5,280 nt of DNA from Clostridiales bacterium. GTDB lineage: Bacteria; Bacillota; Clostridia; Christensenellales; Borkfalkiaceae. Positions 1 to 5,280 of the stretch are shown here, in pieces; position 1 is the first letter of the stretch; each line of letters opens with the position of its first letter. The position numbers and the translations under genes are program-made. The stretch is from contig JAJWOJ010000165.1 in NCBI GenBank assembly GCA_021635425.1, positions 1 through 5,280 of the forward strand. Direction: 5' to 3'. The notes beneath the pieces were generated by a model. That model was given only the letters and a program-made list of their open reading frames with translations. It was not told the origin of the DNA and did no database searches.

Positions 1-2
1 GC

Positions 3-1415
3 GTGTGGCACGCAGGAAATCAGGCGTCCTCGTTTTTATTGTCGGACAGAGGAAGGGCGATTTATTCGCAAAAACCCTTTAAATATGAATTCTTTTCCGA
101 CCATATCGAAGTCGAAGGGGACGATATCTTTGTGGAACGCAACGGCGACACGCTGAAAAGCGCATACATGTCGATGCGTAAAAAATTCGCTCCTAAGGGG
201 AAGAATACGATTCCTCCCGAGATCATGTTTTCGAGTCCGCAATATAATACGTGGATAGAAATGGAATGGGATTGCACGCAGGATAAAGTGCTTGAATATG
301 CCGATCGGATACTTTCACACGGTTATCCGGCAGGAGTTTTAATGATCGACGATTGCTGGTGTCGGGCATACGGAGACTGGAATTTCAACGCCGCGTCCTT
401 TCCCGATCCGAAAGCAATGATCGATAAATTGCATCGCTCGGGTTTTAAGGTCATGCTGTGGTGTTGCCCGTTCGTCAGCCCCGACACGGCTGTTTTCCGC
501 GAACTGGAAAAACTCGGCGCGCTCGTCAAAAAATCGGACGGAACAACCGCGATTTCTCATTGGTGGAACGGATACAGCGCGGTGCTTGACCTGACGAATC
601 CGACGGCAACGGCGTGGTTTGAAAAGCAAGCATCCGCTTTGATGGACGATTTCGGTATAGACGGTTTTAAATTCGACGCCGCAGACCCCGAATATTATGA
701 CGACGATTTTGTGTTTTCCGATGGCTCGGAGCGTTCGACGCAGGCGAAAATATGGGCTGAAATCGGCGCGAAATATTCGTTTAACGAATTGCGCGCCGGG
801 TTTAACGCGGGGTGGCTTCCCGTTGTCAATCGTCTTCGGGATAAAAATCATTCCTGGGATAACGACGGGTTGAACACTTTGATTCCCGACGGGATCGCGA
901 TGGGTTTATGCGGTTATCAATATCTTTGCCCCGATATGATCGGCGGCGGAATGGTTCCGGATTTTCATCGCGACGGATTTGTTTTCGACGAAGAATTGTT
1001 CGTGCGTTATTGTCAGGTGGCGGCAATGTTCCCCATGATGCAGTTTTCGCGTGCGCCGTGGAAAGTTTTATCCGAAAACAATCAGAAAATTTGTCTCGAT
1101 GCGGTCGGCTTGCACGGCGACCTTGCGGAGTATATCATACAGACGGCAAAGCGTTGCGCCGCTTCCGGCGAGCCTATGATAAGAAATCTCGAATATGCTT
1201 ATCCTCATAGCGGTTATGCTACGGTGAACGACGAATTTTTGCTTGGCGAAGATATTCTTGTCGCTCCGCAGTTGAAAAAAGGCATGAGTATGAGAGAGGT
1301 AATTATTCCCGACGGAATATGGGAAGACGCGGCGGGGAAAAAATACCGTAAAGGCAGCTATACGGTCGATACGCCGATAACGGCAATCCCCGTATTCAAA
1401 AGAATCGGCAAATAA
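3..1415 (+). CDS. Glycoside hydrolase family 31 alpha-glycosidase, C-terminal part (5' end outside window)
   Basis: Retaining alpha-glycosidase of family GH31, hydrolysing an unknown alpha-linked sugar. The frame is open from the window edge and residue 84 is already near the barrel start, so the N-terminal beta-sandwich is cut off and the GTG at position 3 is not a credible start. Numbering below counts from that codon. Family signatures are the barrel-entry segment WIEMEW (84-89), the MIDDCW strand (114-119), a WWNG...LDLTNP segment (187-200) and the nucleophile motif DGFKFDAAD (220-228), with D225 the expected nucleophile. The segment WDNDGL (285-290), followed by LIPD and GY-Y-CPDMIGGG, should carry the acid/base; D286 is my best guess. 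The C-terminal domain is complete, with FLLGEDILVAP at 412-422 and the usual IPVF ending. The DMIGGG and LIPD wording resembles, from memory, the MYORG-like branch of GH31 more than YicI xylosidases. No sugar transporter or regulator is visible, so the substrate cannot be set. Confidence 0.93.
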   Translation: MWHAGNQASSFLLSDRGRAIYSQKPFKYEFFSDHIEVEGDDIFVERNGDTLKSAYMSMRKKFAPKGKNTIPPEIMFSSPQYNTWIEMEWDCTQDKVLEYADRILSHGYPAGVLMIDDCWCRAYGDWNFNAASFPDPKAMIDKLHRSGFKVMLWCCPFVSPDTAVFRELEKLGALVKKSDGTTAISHWWNGYSAVLDLTNPTATAWFEKQASALMDDFGIDGFKFDAADPEYYDDDFVFSDGSERSTQAKIWAEIGAKYSFNELRAGFNAGWLPVVNRLRDKNHSWDNDGLNTLIPDGIAMGLCGYQYLCPDMIGGGMVPDFHRDGFVFDEELFVRYCQVAAMFPMMQFSRAPWKVLSENNQKICLDAVGLHGDLAEYIIQTAKRCAASGEPMIRNLEYAYPHSGYATVNDEFLLGEDILVAPQLKKGMSMREVIIPDGIWEDAAGKKYRKGSYTVDTPITAIPVFKRIGK

Positions 1416-1421
1416 AGTTAA

Positions 1422-1610
1422 TTGCAGACAGATGAAGAAGATTTGCCGTATGGCGAAAAGTTCGTAGCAAAGGAATCAGGCGAGCAGAAAGTATACTATA
1501 ATCGTTTCAACCGCGATTACGATAAGGAAGCAGATAGCGGCATCAGAACGAAAATAGACGCCTATAAGTCGATTAACGAGGAAAAACGCATAGGCTTTAC
1601 CATTCCGTAA
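1422..1610 (+). pseudogene. Short open frame, probable gene remnant, product unknown
   Basis: An open stretch of 62 codons lies in the same frame as the glycoside hydrolase, separated from it by TAA-AGT-TAA at 1413-1421, so simple readthrough would have to cross two stops. The only early start is TTG at 1422, with no Shine-Dalgarno sequence before it. The predicted peptide is hydrophilic and charged, with a run reading KVYYNRFNRDYDKEAD followed by a likely helix rich in Lys and Glu. It has no signal peptide, membrane segment or metal motif. The composition looks protein-like rather than random. It vaguely recalls the tyrosine-rich strand plus charged helix of some IS4/IS1634-type transposases, but I cannot support that assignment. 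A fragment of a decayed gene is the likeliest reading; a real small protein or chance ORF remains possible. Confidence 0.25.
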
Positions 1611-1618
1611 AGATATAA

Positions 1619-1750
1619 AACGGCGTTTTCCGAAATGATATAAGTGTGTCTGTTTACGCCGTGAATTTAACGGAACGGAAGTCTTATGAAAAAGTGCTTA
1701 CGAAAATCCGTAAATTTAATAAAAACGACGTTTTGTCCGGTTTATGTTGA
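1619..1750 (+). pseudogene. Second short open stretch, possible gene remnant
   Basis: About 43 codons are open after a TAA at 1616-1618 and end at TGA 1748-1750. The only usable internal start is GTG at 1646, without a recognisable ribosome binding site. The peptide has a protein-like middle (VNLTERKSYEKVLTKIRKF) that would form a basic amphipathic helix. It is in a different frame from the stretch at 1422-1610, so the two could be pieces of one frameshifted gene. The stop overlaps the putative terminator hairpin. Its function is unknown, and chance openness in AT-rich DNA cannot be excluded. Confidence 0.15.
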
Positions 1751-1767
1751 TAAAATGCCGTTTTTTT
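1738..1767 (+). terminator. Probable rho-independent terminator
   Basis: A hairpin can form from CGG TTTAT (1738-1745) and ATAAA (1750-1754) plus CCG (1758-1760). The loop is GTTG and three bases, ATG, bulge on the 3' arm. It is followed directly by seven T residues (1761-1767). The stem is short and AT-rich with a bulge, so it is not a strong terminator. Its place between the glycoside hydrolase and the promoter region of the next gene is nevertheless where one is expected, about 320 bases after the hydrolase stop. Confidence 0.4.
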
Positions 1768-1898
1768 ATTTGGCGGAGGAGAATTTGCTTTGACGGGGTA
1801 AAACACGGAGAGTTTTTGCTTGCGCTTGATTTGAGGTTGCAAATTCGAGTTCGTGAATTTCTGCTTGTAAATTTCATAAATTATTTAAACTGAAAGCC

Positions 1899-1928
1899 TT
1901 GTGTTTTTGATCCGATATGTGTTATACT
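1899..1928 (+). promoter_or_regulatory. Candidate sigma-A promoter with extended -10
   Basis: TGtTATACT at 1920-1928 is an extended -10 element: TATACT matches five of six consensus bases, and TG sits one base upstream. A weak -35, TTGTGT at 1899-1904, is 18 bases away. Transcription would start near 1935 and leave a leader of about 130 bases before the ATG at 2067. This is the best-formed promoter in the window and would drive the 897-residue gene and probably the VanZ-like gene. Confidence 0.45.
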
Positions 1929-1932
1929 TATA

Positions 1933-1959
1933 TTGGTATATAGTTTATCGGTATATAAT
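1933..1959 (+). promoter_or_regulatory. Second candidate promoter, perfect TATAAT box
   Basis: TATAAT at 1954-1959 matches the -10 consensus exactly. The nearest -35-like sequence is TTGGTA at 1933-1938, four of six matches, but the spacer is only 15 bases and there is no TG extension. If used, transcription would begin about 1966, at the foot of the GC-rich stem-loop, giving a structured 5' end. It overlaps the GGTATATA repeat, so the TATAAT could simply reflect the repeat. Confidence 0.3.
1935..1957 (+). repeat. Tandem GGTATATA direct repeat
   Basis: GGTATATA occurs at 1935-1942 and again at 1950-1957, a period of 15 bases, with similar flanks (ATT before the first, TTATC before the second, TT shortly after both). 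It lies between the two candidate -10 boxes and overlaps the second. Two same-facing copies about one and a half helical turns apart could be a regulator binding site, or AT-rich slippage; no known operator is recognised. Confidence 0.4.
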
Positions 1960-1961
1960 TT

Positions 1962-2008
1962 GTTGCGTACCCGTGCGTTCGCATGCGCTTGCGCGCGTAC
2001 GATGCGAC
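1962..2008 (+). promoter_or_regulatory. Stem-loop in the leader of the 897-residue gene
   Basis: In RNA, CGTAC (1966-1970) pairs with GTACG (1997-2001). After one C-C mismatch, CGTGCG (1972-1977) pairs with TGCGCG (1990-1995), using two G-U pairs. An outer GTTG (1962-1965) can add four pairs with CGAC (2005-2008), leaving a three-base bulge. The 12-base loop contains the self-complementary CGCATGCG (1980-1987). This GC-rich structure stands out in an AT-rich leader and ends about 58 bases before the start codon, clear of the ribosome binding site. It has no T-run after it, so it is not a terminator. It could stabilise the mRNA 5' end or be a protein site; it matches no riboswitch class I can name. 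Confidence 0.4.
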
Positions 2009-2050
2009 ATAATTTATGTATAAACCTTGCGTTTTAAACGAACGATAAAA

Positions 2051-2055
2051 GAAGG
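2051..2055 (+). promoter_or_regulatory. Ribosome binding site for the 897-residue gene
   Basis: GAAGG lies 11 bases before the ATG at 2067, slightly longer than ideal. It is the only Shine-Dalgarno match near this start, and the signal peptide begins directly at that ATG, which together fix the start. Confidence 0.55.
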
Positions 2056-2066
2056 CGAAACACAGG

Positions 2067-4760
2067 ATGAAGAAAAGAATTGCGGCTGTTTTGATTTTAA
2101 TATCGGTTTTAATCGTGTTGTTACTCCCGTCGTCATGGGCGGGGGCTTTTGCCGCGCTTGCTTCCGCGAAGATTACGGAAAGCGCGAGCGCTAAGACCGG
2201 CACGGGGCTTGAAACGGGAGATATTCCCACCGATATTTTCCTCCCGACGACCTATCTTCAATACTACAAACTGAACGAGCCTTACGCGATTTGTCGTTAT
2301 GAGGAAGAGGGCGGAATATATGTCGCCGTTTCTCACGCGGGGGCGATTGTTTTCTACAAATATAACGCGGAGACGGGCGAAGAGCAGTTTAAATCGGTAA
2401 CGTTAAACGACGCTCCGTCGTCCGTAGGGGCTTCGTCGATTGCAAAATACAAAAACTTCCTCATCTTCACGCAGTGGTCGAAGATATGTTATGTCGACGT
2501 GTCCGATTTCGATTCGGTTGATACGTCCGCTCAGATAAAAACGGCTTACCCATGCAGTAACAGTTTTTCGGTTTTCGGCGATACGATGACTGTTACCACC
2601 ACCGAGGGAATAGTTTATTACGACCTTTCCGTTTCGGAAGAGGGCAATCTCGTCTTCACCGAAAAAACGGGCATAAATTACCACTACGAAACAAACAACC
2701 CGTTATCTGTTTTAAACAGCAAGGACGGTAAAACCTATTATTATTCGCCCGACGCGAAAGCTATCGTGGAGTACACTCCTGCGACGCGCACTTCGGGTAT
2801 CGTTGCCGAAAATCTCGAAGGGGTTAAATCGATTGCCGAAAATTCGGACGCAAACGACAACAGTTTGTATTTTTCGTCTAACAACGGCGTTTTTGCAATT
2901 ACGGCTCGCGGAGCTTCCGCGCCTATTATTCCGCTTGCGATTGTAGCTACGGATGGCGAAAAAGACCTCGGCAAGCTTTGGAATCCTAAGGGAATCTGTA
3001 TCGTTGACGATAAGTTGTGGGTTGTAGATTCGGATAACTTCGACAAAGAAAATTCGATAAACGCCATACAGGAGATAGACATCGCTACGGGCGGATTTAC
3101 CGATTTTGCCATAACGACCAACTCCAAAGCCGTAAACAGACTCACCGAAAACGCGCAGGATATCGTTATCGACGGCGATAAAATTTACGCTCTGGACGAT
3201 AGGAGAATAGTCGTTATTAACAATATCGGCGGCGGGGCGAAAGAACGCACTTACAACGGAATAAATCTCGATTCGGCTGTCGATAATTTTTGCGTGAGCG
3301 GCGACTATATCGCATACACGACGGGAAATTCGGCTTATTCTGCGAAAATCACCGTTGCGAAAATTTGTCGCGGCGAGGACGAGAACGATCCGATTTTAAC
3401 ACTCGATAAGCTTGAAATTTCGGGCAGTACGCTTGCGAATATTCGCATAGACGATATCGCGGCGATGGACGGAATTTTCTATTTCTTCGGAACGAGAACT
3501 ACTCATCCTATTCTTTATTCGCTCGATTTAAACGCCGAAACGCTTAAAGTGAACGAACTGCATACGTTTGACGGAATCACGGGTTCGGGTTCGCGCATAA
3601 CGATCGATCCGTTCAATTCGATATATTTTGCCGTTCAGGTTACGGGCGGCTACGAGCTTTACGGGCTTGAAAACGGAAAACTTACCTCATTATCGAAAGT
3701 TATCACCGATAAAAAACTTTTGTCCTTGCAGACCGACCTCGACGGAAAAGTTTATGCTTTGTATGAAGGCAATCTTGTGGAGTGTTACGTCGGCGGGGAG
3801 AAAGTTCTGTCGAAAACCATTACCACGTCGAAAAACCTCGGCTCGATAAAACCCGCCGTCGCGATGTGTTTAAGTTGCGATTCCCGCTATGCGTATTTCA
3901 TTTTCGAAGGGCTTATCCTTCGTTCGGGCGAGAGCGCGGGGCTGAACATTTCAACGCCTTACACCATAAACATTCCGTCGGACTTCTCGATGAAGTTCTC
4001 AAAGGACGAGCTTTACGGAAAAATGCGCAAGGGCGCGAAGCTTTTCGAGATCAAGGCGTCCGAGCTTTCATCCGAGTTTTTCGCATTCAAGCGTTTTGCG
4101 ATCGAAAACGGCTTTGACGATTACGCAGTGAAAGACCTCGGCGGGAAGTATTATCTCATATTGAAAGCGGGCAGAGCGGCGATTGCAAGAAAAACCGATT
4201 TCCTTTCGGATACGGCTTTCGGAATTACTTCGCTCGATACGACGGGCTACGCGATAACCGATTTCCGCGTTTACGCGTTGCCTGTTCTCAAAAAACTTTA
4301 TGTGTCCGATTGCAGCGTTAAAAAATACGAGAAAATCGGCATTATCGGCGAAATAACGTTTAACGGCGACGACTATTTCGTTGTCAAAACGGACGACGGC
4401 GAGGGGCTTATCCCGAAGACCTTCGTTAAAGATTTGTACCTTTCGGAGTCGGAATATTCCGCGCTCGAAAACGCATATGTATACAAGAAGGGCGGCGCGG
4501 CTGTCTATTCGGAAGATCTCGAAACGCAGACCGACGAAATCGATTCGCAGAAGAAGGTCATAGTAGTTTCTTCGGACGGCGAATACACGAAAATCGTTTA
4601 CGACGGAAAGGTCGGATACGTCAATTCGGATTCGATAATGGTTGACAGCAGAAAGAATCTCATGAAAGCCATTGCGATTGTTCTCTTTGCGCTTTCAATG
4701 CTTATCACTACATATTATTTTGAAAAGAGGTACCTTTTCAGAAAAGGTTTTAACGTTTGA
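2067..4760 (+). CDS. Secreted, C-terminally anchored protein with beta-propeller-like ectodomain and SH3-like modules
   Basis: A predicted 897-residue surface protein of unknown function. Residues 1-34 form a signal peptide: KKR, then a hydrophobic core, with possible cleavage after an ASA or AGA site. Residues from about 45 to 720 are rich in beta-strands of NHL/YVTN-like style: repeated units read G-I-I-DD-LWVVDSDN (309-323), AQDIVIDGDKIYALDD (363-378), RITIDPFNSIYF (about 510-521) and LQTDLDGKVYAL (554-565). This fits one or more beta-propellers. Two SH3-like segments follow, about 745-787 (ending GLIPKTFV) and 812-858 (ending VGYVNSDSIMV). Residues 868-885 are a single membrane helix, followed by a basic tail, EKRYLFRKGFNV. 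The expected topology is an extracellular bulk with a C-terminal cytoplasmic tail. No catalytic motif, LPXTG or lipobox is seen. Propellers and bacterial SH3 modules usually bind ligands or cell wall, so an envelope-binding or sensing role is inferred. The gene has its own promoter region and precedes the VanZ-like gene by 40 bases. Confidence 0.88.
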   Translation: MKKRIAAVLILISVLIVLLLPSSWAGAFAALASAKITESASAKTGTGLETGDIPTDIFLPTTYLQYYKLNEPYAICRYEEEGGIYVAVSHAGAIVFYKYNAETGEEQFKSVTLNDAPSSVGASSIAKYKNFLIFTQWSKICYVDVSDFDSVDTSAQIKTAYPCSNSFSVFGDTMTVTTTEGIVYYDLSVSEEGNLVFTEKTGINYHYETNNPLSVLNSKDGKTYYYSPDAKAIVEYTPATRTSGIVAENLEGVKSIAENSDANDNSLYFSSNNGVFAITARGASAPIIPLAIVATDGEKDLGKLWNPKGICIVDDKLWVVDSDNFDKENSINAIQEIDIATGGFTDFAITTNSKAVNRLTENAQDIVIDGDKIYALDDRRIVVINNIGGGAKERTYNGINLDSAVDNFCVSGDYIAYTTGNSAYSAKITVAKICRGEDENDPILTLDKLEISGSTLANIRIDDIAAMDGIFYFFGTRTTHPILYSLDLNAETLKVNELHTFDGITGSGSRITIDPFNSIYFAVQVTGGYELYGLENGKLTSLSKVITDKKLLSLQTDLDGKVYALYEGNLVECYVGGEKVLSKTITTSKNLGSIKPAVAMCLSCDSRYAYFIFEGLILRSGESAGLNISTPYTINIPSDFSMKFSKDELYGKMRKGAKLFEIKASELSSEFFAFKRFAIENGFDDYAVKDLGGKYYLILKAGRAAIARKTDFLSDTAFGITSLDTTGYAITDFRVYALPVLKKLYVSDCSVKKYEKIGIIGEITFNGDDYFVVKTDDGEGLIPKTFVKDLYLSESEYSALENAYVYKKGGAAVYSEDLETQTDEIDSQKKVIVVSSDGEYTKIVYDGKVGYVNSDSIMVDSRKNLMKAIAIVLFALSMLITTYYFEKRYLFRKGFNV
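4732..4748 (+). repeat. Near-perfect palindrome at the 3' end of the 897-residue gene
   Basis: ACCTTTTC and GAAAAGGT flank a single A at 4740, within the last codons of the gene (residues YLFRKG). As RNA it could fold into a 7-bp stem with a CAG loop. GAAAAGAGG at 4722-4730 can compete for the same CCTTTTC arm, giving two mutually exclusive pairings. Only a short T stretch (4749-4751) follows and the stem is AT-rich, so a real terminator is doubtful. It may affect passage or mRNA processing into the VanZ-like gene, or arise from codon choice. Confidence 0.3.
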
Positions 4761-4784
4761 TAGCGGCTTTGATATGCCGATTTT

Positions 4785-4797
4785 GGGGGCTTTAAGG
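4785..4797 (+). promoter_or_regulatory. Weak ribosome binding region for the VanZ-like gene
   Basis: Before the GTG at 4801 stand GGGGG (4785-4789, 11 bases away) and AAGG (4794-4797, only 3 bases away). Neither is ideal: the first pairs poorly with the 16S tail and the second is too close. A TAA in frame at 4798-4800 rules out any earlier start, so translation is probably modest. Confidence 0.35.
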
Positions 4798-4800
4798 TAA

Positions 4801-5280
4801 GTGGTAAAAAACAAGAAGTTATTTATATACAGAATAGTTCTGATAGCGGCGATAGCCTTGTCGCTCGCATTTATTTACGGAAATTCGTTAAAAACGGGCG
4901 AAAAATCTTCCGTAACGTCGTCCAAGGTTACGGAAGCGGTGGCAACCGTAATCGTTCCCGATTTCAAGAATCTGCCCGAAGCTGCACGGCAACAAAAAAT
5001 CAAGGAGATTCACGCGCCTTTGCGCGAAGTTGCTCATTCGTTGGAATTTTGCATGCTTGCGTTTTTTGTGTGTCTGCTTTATTCGTCGTTTGGCGGAAAA
5101 ATCTTCGGCAAGTTTTATTTTGCGGTTTTGTTTTCGCTTGGTTCGTGTTTTTTAATCGCTCTTTCGGACGAGTTTTTGCAAACGTTTATCCCTGGGCGCG
5201 GCGCGGAATGGCTGGATATCGGCATGGACTCCTTAGGCGCATTCACAGGCAGTTTAATAGCTATCTTAGTTGTGTTTATC
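4801..5280 (+). CDS. VanZ-family membrane protein, N-terminal 160 residues (3' end outside window)
   Basis: An integral membrane protein of the VanZ-like family. The prototype, VanZ, gives low-level teicoplanin resistance in enterococci by an unresolved mechanism; most relatives are uncharacterised. The start is GTG at 4801 because TAA precedes it directly in frame, and the sequence at once gives a basic start and first membrane helix (7-26). Family landmarks follow in order: YGNS (26-29, the usual FxxS region), RxxxHxxEF (75-83) leading into a second helix (about 84-97), a third helix (about 105-121), then SDExxQxFIPGR (122-133), WLDIGMDSLGAFTG (137-150) and a fourth helix beginning near 151. 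The conserved Arg, His, Glu, Asp and Gln are present, so it looks intact. A loop of about 45 residues between helix 1 and the RxxxH motif is expected to be extracellular. It lies 40 bases after the 897-residue gene with no convincing terminator, so co-transcription is likely. A drug-resistance role should not be assumed. Confidence 0.87.
   Translation, partial: MVKNKKLFIYRIVLIAAIALSLAFIYGNSLKTGEKSSVTSSKVTEAVATVIVPDFKNLPEAARQQKIKEIHAPLREVAHSLEFCMLAFFVCLLYSSFGGKIFGKFYFAVLFSLGSCFLIALSDEFLQTFIPGRGAEWLDIGMDSLGAFTGSLIAILVVFI

Larger units (their letters stand above)
1611..2066. other. Intergenic region upstream of the 897-residue gene
   Basis: This 456-base gap contains no convincing gene on either strand. 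In order it holds the weak open stretch noted at 1619-1750, a probable terminator at 1738-1767, and a 6-bp inverted repeat AAATTC/GAATTT at 1841-1846 and 1855-1860. Promoter-like elements follow between 1899 and 1959, then a strong stem-loop at 1962-2008. A short palindrome, CGTTT-T-AAACG, lies at 2030-2040. The stretch 1781-1898 shows nothing else I can interpret. The gap is visibly more AT-rich than the flanking genes, except for the GC-rich stem-loop. Confidence 0.6.

Noticed and set aside
339..851. A 170-codon minus-strand open frame inside the glycoside hydrolase
   Set aside because: It lies opposite conserved GH31 catalytic motifs, and its Arg/Cys-rich composition is typical of antisense shadow frames.
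1621..1661. Inverted repeat CGGCGT/ACGCCG as a possible terminator after 1610
   Set aside because: There are only six pairs around a 29-base loop and no T-run follows.
1790..1812. TTGACG as a -35 promoter element
   Set aside because: No acceptable -10 sequence is found 16-18 bases downstream.
1928..2230. A 100-codon minus-strand open frame across the promoter region and the start of the 897-residue gene
   Set aside because: It is antisense to a well-supported signal peptide, its end is a low-complexity translation of the GGTATATA repeat, and it has no recognisable domain.
4764..4784. Small hairpin CGGC/GCCG followed by ATTTT between the last two genes, as a terminator
   Set aside because: A four-pair stem with an eight-base loop and four T residues is too weak, and the VanZ-like gene starts 17 bases later.
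4801..5280. Calling the last gene vanZ, a glycopeptide resistance gene
   Set aside because: Only family-level motifs are present and there are no other van genes in the window; most VanZ-family proteins are not linked to resistance.

Overview
The window holds three protein genes, all on the + strand. They are the 3' part of a family 31 glycoside hydrolase, a complete 897-residue surface protein of unknown function, and the 5' part of a VanZ-family membrane protein. No rRNA, tRNA, CRISPR array or intact mobile element was seen. Base composition is moderate, with many TCG, GCG and GGC codons and a standard genetic code. Together with the VanZ protein, the SH3-like/propeller surface protein and the AT-rich intergenic DNA, this suggests an uncultured gut-type Clostridia/Firmicutes bacterium. 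That assignment is inferred from style and family content, not from a marker gene.

Layout. Positions 1-1415 are the glycoside hydrolase, whose N-terminus lies outside the window. Positions 1416-1750 carry two short open stretches (1422-1610 and 1619-1750) with no good start or ribosome binding site; they look like decayed or spurious coding sequence. A plausible rho-independent terminator follows at 1738-1767. The rest of the gap, to 2066, is AT-rich. It holds an extended -10 promoter candidate, a second TATAAT box within a tandem GGTATATA repeat, and a strong imperfect stem-loop in the leader of the next gene.

Positions 2067-4760 encode the large protein: a signal peptide, a long beta-propeller-like ectodomain, two SH3-like modules and a C-terminal membrane anchor with a short basic tail. 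Forty bases later, at a GTG codon, the VanZ-family gene begins and runs off the window.

The large protein and the VanZ-like protein are probably co-transcribed from the promoter region near 1900-1960 and both act at the cell envelope. The glycoside hydrolase is separated from them by the terminator and gap and is probably an independent sugar-catabolic unit. The most interesting object is the 897-residue protein with its structured leader and VanZ neighbour. No known system can be named from the sequence alone.
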